Of a stretch of 64,000 nucleotides of DNA, positions 43,539 to 51,667 are shown one piece after another. This stretch comes from Verrucomicrobiota bacterium (GTDB taxonomy: Bacteria > Verrucomicrobiota > Verrucomicrobiia > Verrucomicrobiales > Akkermansiaceae). The position numbers were made by a program, and so were the translations under genes. The stretch lies in the NCBI GenBank assembly GCA_026397725.1, contig JAPLUI010000327.1:1-64000 (forward strand), given 5' to 3'. Numbering within the stretch: the first letter of the stretch is position 1; each line of letters opens with the position of its first letter. Below the pieces are notes generated by a model, which saw only the letters and a program-made list of their open reading frames with translations, did no database searches and was not told where the DNA came from.

Positions 43539-44597
43539 ATGAAATCGCCCATTCTGTGCTTGTTATTGTGCGGGAGCGTGCTGGCTGTGGAATCGTATCC
43601 CGACGGTCGTCCGGCGTGCAAGGTGCGGCTGGACGCGAAGGATCAGGGCATTGTTCTGCGTTACGGGGATGGTCCTGACAAGTGTGATTACCTGGGCGCG
43701 CGCGACGTGTGGGTGTACGAGAACCAAGGCAAGTACTACATGCATTACGACGGCGCGGGTCACAAGGGTTGGTTGGCCTGTCTGGCGGAGAGTCCGGACT
43801 TGGTCCACTGGACGAAGAAGGGACCGGTTCTGGACAAAGGCGAGGCGGGCAAGGGCGATTCCGCCACCGCTTCTTATGGAACGACCTACTTTGATGGCAA
43901 GGAATGGCACATGTTCTACGTCGGTTGCCCGAATTGCACGCAGCCGCCGGATTGCGTGCCGGCCGGTCCGTATCTCACCATGAAGGCCAAAGGCGCGTCG
44001 GCGACCGGTCCGTGGACCAAGCAGTATGACGTGGTGCCGATCGCCCTGAAGCCGGGATCGTATTATGCGGAGACCGCCAGCCCCGGTTTTGTCGTGAGAC
44101 ACGGTGGCGAATACCTGCAGTTTGTCAGTGTCGCTGCTGGAGGGAAACGTTCCATCGGCATTGCCAGAGCCACGAATCTCGATGGATCATGGAAGATGGA
44201 CCCCGAACCGATGGTTCCGCTGGCGGAGCAACTCGAGAACACCTCCATGTACTATGAACCTACGAACCAGACATGGTTTCTCTTCACCAACCATGTGGGG
44301 ATCAATTATCCCGGCGGGCCCGAGTTCACGGACGCAATTTGGGTGTATTGGACGAAGGACCTCAACCGGTGGGATGCAACCAACAAAGCGCTGGTGTTGG
44401 ATCGGGAGAACTGCAAATGGTCCGATCCGATCATCGGCTTGCCCTCGGTGCTGCCGGTTGGCCACAAGCTCGCGGTGTTCTATGACGGCAGTGAATTGAA
44501 GGGAGACACCTGCCACATGCGGCGGTGTATTGGTTTGGCATGGCTGGAACTACCGTTGAATCCCCCTTTGCCCAAGAATGAGAATTCACGAAAATAA
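43539..44597 (+). CDS. Secreted beta-propeller glycosidase (GH43/GH117-like)
   Basis: 352 residues, signal peptide MKSPILCLLLCGSVLAVESY. Blades are visible as GARDVWVYENQGKYYMHYDG, ESPDLVHWTKKGPVL, YGTTYFDGKEWHMFYVGCPN, YAETASPGFVVRHGGEYLQF, SMYYEPTNQTWFLFTNHVG, and IGLPSVLPVGHKLAVFYDGS. Acidic residues at the start of blades fit a GH43-like active site, but the family cannot be fixed by eye. It starts 105 bases behind GH106 and ends 23 bases before the DUF3472 gene, so it probably belongs to the same transcript. The leader (AACAGACAACACTTATACAAG) is A-rich without a Shine-Dalgarno sequence. Confidence 0.68.
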   Translation: MKSPILCLLLCGSVLAVESYPDGRPACKVRLDAKDQGIVLRYGDGPDKCDYLGARDVWVYENQGKYYMHYDGAGHKGWLACLAESPDLVHWTKKGPVLDKGEAGKGDSATASYGTTYFDGKEWHMFYVGCPNCTQPPDCVPAGPYLTMKAKGASATGPWTKQYDVVPIALKPGSYYAETASPGFVVRHGGEYLQFVSVAAGGKRSIGIARATNLDGSWKMDPEPMVPLAEQLENTSMYYEPTNQTWFLFTNHVGINYPGGPEFTDAIWVYWTKDLNRWDATNKALVLDRENCKWSDPIIGLPSVLPVGHKLAVFYDGSELKGDTCHMRRCIGLAWLELPLNPPLPKNENSRK

Positions 44598-44620
44598 CAA
44601 TACCTCGCAGACAAACCAAA

Positions 44621-45529
44621 ATGAAACACCTGCATACCATGTCATTGGCGGCCGCGGCCATGTTCCTGATCACGGGCCACGGAGCGGCGCAACACCTGTG
44701 GTGGGACACCATGAAGCTGGACAACGCGACCTGCTTGTACGGTGAAATCACGGTCCTGGCGACCCATCACCCGATCTACTACTGCGGTGCGAACTGGCAC
44801 CCCGGCGAGCCCGCGGGCGGTTACTGCGGCATCCAGCACAACAGCCCGACCGAGCGGCGGACGATCTTCTCGATCTGGGACACCTCGCCGACGCTCCACC
44901 CGAAGGTGACAGCGGCCGACCCGCAGACGGTCCACAACCGCTTCGGCGGCGAAGGCGAGGGCGGACACACCCACATGCTGTGGCCATGGCAGGCGGGCGA
45001 CACGTTCCGCTTCTTCGTGCGCAAACTGCCCGGAACCGAGGCGGGCACCACCGACACCCGCTACTACATTCACGACCCCACCGCGAAAAAATGGCGGCAC
45101 AGCGCGACCATCACGAACCCCAACGGTGACAAGAAGAGCGAAAAAAGCGTGGCCAGCCTCGGCGGCGGCGGACTCGCCTCCTTCCTGGAGAATTTCGGAG
45201 GAACGGATCGCCAGGTCCCGAAACTCGCACTTTACCGGCTGTGGCTGGGATCCGGGGCGGACGACATGACATGCCTTACCCAAGCGCAAGGTGACGGCAC
45301 TTGGGGACAGCTTCACGATGCCTTCTTCCTGGCCGAAGGCGCCAGCAAGGACTTGGATGCGTTGTTCGCCAAACTGAAGGAGAAGTACGGGACGCCCGCG
45401 TTTGGCACTGCGGGCAAGCGACTCGGCCCGCTCTCTAACAAACCCCTCCCTGATGAACTGAAACAACAGCTCAAGGCCCTGTCAGGCGCTGCGGCCCAAC
45501 CAGGCATCCCGCCCGCCACCAGAATGTGA
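44621..45529 (+). CDS. Secreted DUF3472 protein
   Basis: 302 residues, signal peptide MKHLHTMSLAAAAMFLITGHGAAQ. The DUF3472 blocks are clear: GGYCGIQHNSPTERRTIFSI, WDTSPTL, NRFGGEGEGGHTHMLWPWQA, GDTFRFFVRKL and FLENFGGTD. The C-terminus (DALFAKLKEKYGTPAFG) is a helical add-on. DUF3472 proteins are usually secreted and stand next to glycosidases; carbohydrate binding is plausible but not shown. Neighbours are a propeller glycosidase and a GH27 enzyme. Confidence 0.8.
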   Translation: MKHLHTMSLAAAAMFLITGHGAAQHLWWDTMKLDNATCLYGEITVLATHHPIYYCGANWHPGEPAGGYCGIQHNSPTERRTIFSIWDTSPTLHPKVTAADPQTVHNRFGGEGEGGHTHMLWPWQAGDTFRFFVRKLPGTEAGTTDTRYYIHDPTAKKWRHSATITNPNGDKKSEKSVASLGGGGLASFLENFGGTDRQVPKLALYRLWLGSGADDMTCLTQAQGDGTWGQLHDAFFLAEGASKDLDALFAKLKEKYGTPAFGTAGKRLGPLSNKPLPDELKQQLKALSGAAAQPGIPPATRM

Positions 45530-45611
45530 CGGCAACCTATGAGACGATTTGTCGGCGTCCCGTCGACACGGATTTCTGACAAACCGCCGCCATCCCCAGC
45601 GTATTGTAGTG

Positions 45612-47174
45612 ATGAGAATCAACCGACAGATGCGAATTGGGGTGGCGCTGCCTTGGGTTGCGTTCGCCGGATTTACCGCAGCCCAAACCCCGGTTAGTGA
45701 TCCGGTGCCAGTGGCCGGTGTTGCTCCATTGCTCACCCCCAAGGCCCCCTTGGCACCCCGCATCAACGGCCCCCGCATCACCGGGGTGCGGCCGGGAAAA
45801 CCGTTTTTGTTCCGCCTTCCATGCACTGGTGAACGCCCGCTCACCTTTGCGGCCGAGGGCCTGCCACCGGGAATCACCCTTGATTCAACGACCGGCATCC
45901 TGCGCGGTGCCAGCACGGCCGCCGGCAGCCACAAGGTCACCCTCGGTGCCACCAACCGGCACGGCACGACCCGCCGCGAGTTGAAGATCGTGGTCGGAGA
46001 CACCCTTGCGCTCACCCCGCCGATGGGTTGGAACTCCTGGTATATCCACTACAACCGGGTGACCGAACTGCACCTGCGCGAGGCCGCCGACCAGATGATC
46101 AAAACTGGCATGGCCGACTACGGATACCAGTATGTGAACATCGACGATTGCTGGATGAAGGCGAAAAACGAGCCGCCGTTTCGTGACGCCACCGGCGATT
46201 TGTTAGCCAACGACAAGTTCCCCGACCTCAAGGGCATGGTGGACTACATTCATTCGCGGGGCTTGCGGGCGGGCACCTACATATCGCCCGGACCATGGAC
46301 CTGCGCGGGTTACGCCGGATCCTGGCAGCACGAGGCCCGGGACGCCCGCTGGTTCGCCAGGATGGGCTTTGATTTTCTCAAATACGATTGGTGCAGCTAC
46401 GAATCGGTGGCCGGAGGCAAGGAACTGGCCCAACTCAAGAAACCCTATCAGCTAATGTGGGACGAGCTGCGCAAGCAGGACCGGGACATCGTCCTCAACC
46501 TCTGTCAATACGGCATGGGCGAGGTCTGGAAATGGGGCGCGGAGGTCGGCAATTGCTGGCGTACCACCGGCGATCTCGGGCTGGAACGCGGGAGCAAACT
46601 GCCCGGTTTCTATCAGATCGGGATGAGCAACGCCGCTCACTGGGAACACGCCCGCCCAGGCGCGTGGAACGACCCCGACTACCTGCTCATCGGCTGGGTC
46701 GGCGACGCCCACGGCATGGGCGAAGGCAAGCCGACCACGCTCACCGCCGACGAGCAGTATTCCTACATGTCGATGTGGTGTCTGATGGCGTCGCCGTTGA
46801 TTTTCAGTGGCGACATGGCCAAGCTCGATGAGTTCACGCTCAGTGTGCTGTGCGCCCCGGAATTGATCGATATCGATCAGGATCCGCTCGGCAAACAGGC
46901 GGCAATCATCAAGCAGGACGCCCGGCAACTGGTCCTCGCCAAACCGCTGGAAGACGGGGCGCTGGCGGTCGGCTTGTTCAACCTAACCGATCAACCGCAG
47001 CGGCTGGAGATTCCACTCGAGGCGTTGCGCCTGAAACCTGGGGCCGGGGTGCGCGAGGCCTGGCGGCAGCGCGACCTGCCCGCTGCCGCCGATACCCTCG
47101 GCGCCGAAATCCCGGCTCACGGGGTGGCGGTATTCCGGCTCACGCCGAAAGCGAGGTTAGCCTTGCGCGGATGA
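45612..47174 (+). CDS. GH27 alpha-galactosidase with N-terminal Ig-like domain
   Basis: 520 residues from the ATG at 45612, which gives a signal-like start (MRINRQMRIGVALPWVAFAG). An Ig-like 'putative Ig' domain at about 50-130 (GERPLTFAAEGLPPGITLDS, TTGILRG, LGATNRHGTTRRELKI) precedes the GH27 barrel. This starts LTPPMGWNSWYIHYN, has YVNIDDCWM, the nucleophile D259 in FLKYDWCSY and the acid/base candidate D321 in WRTTGDLGLE, then WNDPDYLLIGW and SPLIFSGDM. A short antiparallel beta domain closes the chain. Such enzymes release terminal alpha-galactose. An upstream in-frame ATG at 45549 would add a non-signal stretch and is unlikely. Confidence 0.9.
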   Translation: MRINRQMRIGVALPWVAFAGFTAAQTPVSDPVPVAGVAPLLTPKAPLAPRINGPRITGVRPGKPFLFRLPCTGERPLTFAAEGLPPGITLDSTTGILRGASTAAGSHKVTLGATNRHGTTRRELKIVVGDTLALTPPMGWNSWYIHYNRVTELHLREAADQMIKTGMADYGYQYVNIDDCWMKAKNEPPFRDATGDLLANDKFPDLKGMVDYIHSRGLRAGTYISPGPWTCAGYAGSWQHEARDARWFARMGFDFLKYDWCSYESVAGGKELAQLKKPYQLMWDELRKQDRDIVLNLCQYGMGEVWKWGAEVGNCWRTTGDLGLERGSKLPGFYQIGMSNAAHWEHARPGAWNDPDYLLIGWVGDAHGMGEGKPTTLTADEQYSYMSMWCLMASPLIFSGDMAKLDEFTLSVLCAPELIDIDQDPLGKQAAIIKQDARQLVLAKPLEDGALAVGLFNLTDQPQRLEIPLEALRLKPGAGVREAWRQRDLPAAADTLGAEIPAHGVAVFRLTPKARLALRG

Positions 47175-47234
47175 AGTCCCGGATTTCCTCAATGACGATA
47201 ACTTCGCGCCATTTGGCGCGTATGGATCAGCCCC

Positions 47235-48281
47235 ATGAAAACAAGAATCGCAACCTTCCTGATGTTGGCGGTCATGAACACCGCTTGTCCTGCCGCTCCT
47301 GAAATCAATCACAACCGGCTCCCCGACGAGGTCCGCGCCGCACAGGTGCGCGACATGAAGTGGGGCATGTTCATCTGCTGGTCGTTCAGCACGTTCTACG
47401 GTCAGGAATGGACCCCGACCCGCGACAAGGACGCGTCTTATTTCAAGGCCACCGGTTGCGACACCGACCAATGGTGTCAAACGGCCAGGGACGCCGGGAT
47501 GGGCTACATCCTGTTTCTTACCAAACACCACGATGGCTTCTGTCTGTGGGATACCAAGACCACTGAGAAAAAAGCAACCAACAGCCCGCTCGGCATCGAC
47601 GTGCTCGCCCAGCTCCGCAAGTCCTGCGACAAATTCGGAATCAAGCTGGCGCTCTACTTCTCCGAGGGCGACTGGAACTGGCCGGGCGCGGTGGATGGCA
47701 AAGGCGGCAGCACCGGTGGCGGCAGCAATCCCGAACTCAAGAAGGCGCAGCTCAAGGAGCTTCTAACGGAATATGGCCCGGTCGAATTCTGGTGGATGGA
47801 CCATGCGGTTGGCACCGGCGGTCTCTCGCACCAGGAGACCGTGGAATGGATGCATCAGTTCCAGCCTAACACGTTTGTCGGGTTCAACCACGGCGAGCCG
47901 GCGGGTCGCCTGTGCCTGCGGGAAATGGGCAAGCCCGGCAAGCTCGGTGACAAGGACGCGTCCCATTACAACAAGGATGCCGAGGCCTCATTCAAGGGCT
48001 ATCAAGTCGCCGAGTTCACCTATCCCATCCTGCCTGACCACCAGGGCGGCGCGATGTGGTTCTACTCGCTGCCCAAACACGACAACCTCTGCCATCCCGC
48101 GGACAAGCTGTTCAAGGACTATCAGGGCGCACTGCAAAACGGCAATATCTTCTCCATCGACGTCGGCCCGAACTACCAGGGAAAACTCCGTGACATCGAC
48201 GTCAAGACCCTCAAACAAGTGGGTGAGATGATACGGGCAGGCGCATCAGTCCAACCCGGCAACGCGCCCGCCACCAAATAG
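47235..48281 (+). CDS. GH29 alpha-L-fucosidase, catalytic domain only
   Basis: 348 residues, signal peptide MKTRIATFLMLAVMNTACPA. The GH29 barrel is recognisable: MKWGMFICWSFSTFYGQEWT, KHHDGFCLWDTKTT, SPLGIDVLAQLRKSCDKFGI, LALYFSEGDWNWPG, and EFWWMDHAVGT where D189 is the likely nucleophile. The end (NIFSIDVGPNYQGKLRDIDV) is the usual 'N-x-x-x-N-x-GP' block. The family's C-terminal beta-sandwich is missing, so the protein is short for GH29 but still holds a full barrel. The last codon adjoins a chimeric fossil ORF at 48282. Confidence 0.88.
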   Translation: MKTRIATFLMLAVMNTACPAAPEINHNRLPDEVRAAQVRDMKWGMFICWSFSTFYGQEWTPTRDKDASYFKATGCDTDQWCQTARDAGMGYILFLTKHHDGFCLWDTKTTEKKATNSPLGIDVLAQLRKSCDKFGIKLALYFSEGDWNWPGAVDGKGGSTGGGSNPELKKAQLKELLTEYGPVEFWWMDHAVGTGGLSHQETVEWMHQFQPNTFVGFNHGEPAGRLCLREMGKPGKLGDKDASHYNKDAEASFKGYQVAEFTYPILPDHQGGAMWFYSLPKHDNLCHPADKLFKDYQGALQNGNIFSIDVGPNYQGKLRDIDVKTLKQVGEMIRAGASVQPGNAPATK

Positions 48282-48884
48282 GTGTCCTGTCCAATCAATG
48301 ACAAGATCACCGGAGCAGGTGGCAAGTTGTTCCAACCTGCGCATCGCAACGGCTGCGGTTGGTACGCTGACTCACCCGGCGGAGGCCCGGACGACTGGGC
48401 GGACATGGGCCGGACAGGTGCCGCTGGCATCGCTAACTTCCTAAGCCCTTACAGCGCTGGCGACTACCGCAAGCAAGCCCTCCCACACTCAAAAGTCATC
48501 GGTGAGCATCCGCAAAGCTTGCCCGACACGCACGGCTCGCCGGCCATGGGCATGGCATCCGCGGCGCTGGCGGCCAATCTCGAACCTGCCACCTTTCGCA
48601 AGCTGATCATCGATTTCCTGCCGACCCATCCGGTCGCGCCGAAGCGGGGCGTGCGGCTGGCGGTGAGCCTCGACGGCGCGGCACCGCTGATCCTATCAGG
48701 AATGGATGGCGCTGTGCTGGCCAACCTCCGCCGCCTGACCACCACGGTGAAGATCGCATCACCAGGTCAGCACTCGCTGACGGTGTGGATGGTCGATCCG
48801 GGCATCGTGATCGACAAACCCGTTCTGGATTTCTCCCCGCCAAAGGATACTTATCCGGGACCGCCAGAATCGTATCGCCGTTGA
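48282..48884 (+). pseudogene. Chimera of a DUF6288-like fragment and a GH115 C-terminus
   Basis: The frame runs from a GTG next to the GH29 stop, but recognisable text begins near 48330: NGCGWYADSPGGGPDDWADM, GRTGAAGIANFLSPYSAGDY, DTHGSPAMGMASAALAAN, a block known from DUF6288-like proteins. After about 48600 it switches to PTHPVAPKRGVRLAVSLDGA, TTVKIASPGQHSLTVWMVDP, GIVIDKPVLDF and YPGPPESY, the C-terminal domain of GH115 alpha-glucuronidases. Two unrelated partial genes are joined in frame by a deletion. No signal peptide is present, so a secreted function is unlikely. Confidence 0.68.
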
Positions 48885-49073
48885 CCCTGACCATTTGTGC
48901 CTTTTCCTGCGATTTTATGAATGGCGAGACGCATCGCCGCCGTATTCGGGTTGCCCTGTTGCAAACGCCATGACAATGTGAACCAGGAAAAGGCGACCAT
49001 CCATAACCTAACAAGTGATTGGAAAGCAACGGATTCTCGCCGTGAGTTCGAATGATTTACCGTAATACCAACC

Positions 49074-51512
49074 ATGACTACCAGAAACCATCTCATCACC
49101 ACCCTCTCCACTCTAGCCATTGCGGCAGCTCTGGCGACTTCCGCCTCGGCCGCCCGGAAGGGCGAGTTGACCCTTCCCGACTTCACCAAAGGCGAAAAAA
49201 TCCCCGCCGGGGCGCGCCACGACTGGACCCTCGGCGCCACCGGTACCCGCGGCTGGATCTTTTGTGACAAGATGGTCACTACCGACGCGCGCCAGATCGC
49301 GATCACCAAGGTCGAGAAGGGCTCCCCCGCCGACGGAATCCTGGCTCCCGGCGATGTGATCCTCGGCGTTGGCGGCAAGCCGTTTGCCTATGACCCGCGC
49401 ACCGAGTTCGGCAAGGCGCTCACCAGCGCCGAAGCCGCGGCAGGCGGCGGGAATCTAACAATAACCCGCTGGCACGCCGGCAAAACAGAAGAGGTCGTGG
49501 TGAAACTGCCCGTCCTCGGCAGCTACAGCGCCACCGCGCCCTACGACTGCCCGAAATCGCAGCGCATTCTCGAACAGGGGTGCAAGGCGCTCGCGGCCCG
49601 GATTGCGGACCCATCATACAGCCGAAGTCGTAACCAGGACCCCATCACGCGATCCCTCAATGCCCTTGCCCTGTTAGCGAGTGGCAATCCCGCATATCTC
49701 CCACTGGTCAAGCAAGAAGCCCAATGGGCGGCGGACTACTCGGAAGACGGGATGCAGACCTGGCATTACGGCTACGTCACCATGCTGCTCTCCGAGTATG
49801 TGATGGCGACCGGCGACGAGTCGGTGATGCCGGGCCTGCGGCGGCTCGCACTCGAAGCCGCCCACGGCCAGAGCGCCGTGGGCTCGTGGGGCCACAAGTT
49901 CGCGCTGCCCGACGGCCGGCTCGGCGGCTACGGGATGATGAATTCTCCGGGCCTGCCGCTGACCATCTCGTTGGTGATGGCCCGCGCGGCGGGGGTGAAG
50001 GACCCGGCGCTGGACCGCGCCATCGAGCTGAGCGCCCGTCTGATGCGCTTCTACATCGGCAAGGGCGCGGTTCCCTACGGCGACCATCACCCGTGGATTG
50101 AGAACCACGACGACAACGGCAAGTGCGGAATGGCAGCGGTCTTGTTCAACCTGCTCGGTGAGGAGAAAGGCGCGGAGTTCTTCTCACGCATGAGCGTCGC
50201 TTCCCACGGACCCGAGCGCGACACCGGGCACACCGGCAATTTCTTCAACATCCTGTGGTCGTTGCCGGGCGTCGCCCAGTCCGGCCCCAATGCCACCGGA
50301 GCCTGGATGCAGGAGTTCGGTGCCTGGTATTTCGACCTCGCGCGGTGCTGGGACGGCAGCTTCCCTCACCAAGGCCCACCGGAAATGGCCGGGGACAGCT
50401 ACACGGGTTGGGATGCCACCGGCGGCTATTTGCTGGCCTACGCGATGCCACTCAAGAAGATCTATCTAACAGGGAAACGCCCGGGCGTCGCGCCGCAGCT
50501 CGATGCCGCCGCCGCGCAGGCCCTGATCCTCGATGGCCGCGGCTGGAGCAACAAGGACCGCAACAGCGCCTATGACAAGCTCAGTGGTGACCAGCTCTTC
50601 GAATGTCTCGGCAGTTGGTCGCCGGTCGTCCGCGAGCGGGCCGCGATGGCACTGGCCCGCCGCCAGGATGCCCCCGTTCCCGCCCTGGTGAAGCTGCTCG
50701 ATTCTCCGCGCCTCGAAGCCCGCTACGGTGCCTGCCAGGCCATCATCGCCCTGCGCGGGCGTGGCACGCCGGCCATTGAATTACTGCGAAAGTCATTGGC
50801 GCAACCAGACCTGTGGTTGCGCATCAAGGCGGCCGAGGCCCTGGCAAGTATTGGCACCCCGGCCATGCAAGCGGTGCCCGAACTCCTTGCTTTGCTCGCT
50901 CACGTCGACAAGGAGAACGATCCGCGCGGCATGCAGCAGCGCTATCTTTCCTTTGCCCTTTTCGATAGCGGTGGCGAGCATGGTGCCGGAATGCTCAACC
51001 GTTCCCTTGACGGAGTGGACCGTGAGTTGCTCTATCAAGCGGTGCGTGCCGGGCTCAGGAACCAGGACGGCCGCGCCCGGGGCGCCATCGGCTCGGTCTA
51101 TCGGAATCTCTCCGCCGAGGAAATCAAGCCATTGTTGCCCGCCATCTATCAGGCAATCGTCGAACCGGCCCCCAGTGGTGAGATGTTCGCCGACGAAATC
51201 CGCTTGGAGGGGCTCCGCCTCATCGCCAGACACCGGATCAAGGAAGGAATTGATGCATGCGTGAATTACACGCGCAATCAGAATCCATGGGACAGCCAGG
51301 AGCGCACGCCAAAACTGATGGAGATCCTGCTCAGCTACGGTGCCCACGCGCAGTCGGTCATTCCCGAACTGACACGGATTGCCGACTATTTCGAAAAGGA
51401 CGAAAAGGACTTTCCCAGAAATCTGATGCTCATGAAGGCCAAGTGCGTCCGCGAGACGATCCGTGCGATCCAAGCCTCGACGGACAAACCGGAACTCATC
51501 GGCATCAAATAG
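49074..51512 (+). CDS. Secreted PDZ and HEAT-repeat protein, DUF6288-like (copy 1)
   Basis: 812 residues, signal peptide MTTRNHLITTLSTLAIAAAL. A PDZ domain at about 55-145 (VEKGSPADGILAPGDVILGV, GGKPFAYDPRTEFGKAL) is followed by an alpha-helical, toroid-like core (LNALALLASGNPAYLPLVKQ, GMQTWHYGYVTMLLSEYVMA, AHGQSAVGSWGHKFALPDG, GYGMMNSPGLPLTISLVMA, AFFSRMSVASHGPERDTGHT-like text). HEAT repeats then run to the end (about 500-790: PALVKLLDSPRLEARYGACQ, LWLRIKAAEALASIGTPAMQ). The function is unknown; the toroid core resembles helical barrels of prenyltransferase or polysaccharide lyase type. A close paralogue is at 59046 and a shortened one at 2044. Confidence 0.75.
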   Translation: MTTRNHLITTLSTLAIAAALATSASAARKGELTLPDFTKGEKIPAGARHDWTLGATGTRGWIFCDKMVTTDARQIAITKVEKGSPADGILAPGDVILGVGGKPFAYDPRTEFGKALTSAEAAAGGGNLTITRWHAGKTEEVVVKLPVLGSYSATAPYDCPKSQRILEQGCKALAARIADPSYSRSRNQDPITRSLNALALLASGNPAYLPLVKQEAQWAADYSEDGMQTWHYGYVTMLLSEYVMATGDESVMPGLRRLALEAAHGQSAVGSWGHKFALPDGRLGGYGMMNSPGLPLTISLVMARAAGVKDPALDRAIELSARLMRFYIGKGAVPYGDHHPWIENHDDNGKCGMAAVLFNLLGEEKGAEFFSRMSVASHGPERDTGHTGNFFNILWSLPGVAQSGPNATGAWMQEFGAWYFDLARCWDGSFPHQGPPEMAGDSYTGWDATGGYLLAYAMPLKKIYLTGKRPGVAPQLDAAAAQALILDGRGWSNKDRNSAYDKLSGDQLFECLGSWSPVVRERAAMALARRQDAPVPALVKLLDSPRLEARYGACQAIIALRGRGTPAIELLRKSLAQPDLWLRIKAAEALASIGTPAMQAVPELLALLAHVDKENDPRGMQQRYLSFALFDSGGEHGAGMLNRSLDGVDRELLYQAVRAGLRNQDGRARGAIGSVYRNLSAEEIKPLLPAIYQAIVEPAPSGEMFADEIRLEGLRLIARHRIKEGIDACVNYTRNQNPWDSQERTPKLMEILLSYGAHAQSVIPELTRIADYFEKDEKDFPRNLMLMKAKCVRETIRAIQASTDKPELIGIK

Positions 51513-51667
51513 GGCATGGGATATCATTTCCGAACATGCGAACAGGTTGCCACCCCGCCCGTACATCCCATCCGGTTAATCCCGTTAGTCGGCCCTTCGG
51601 GCTTCTACCAGAATAACGGAAAACCGAACGCCGCTGCCGCCATACCAACTCGGCGGATTTCCAAGAA

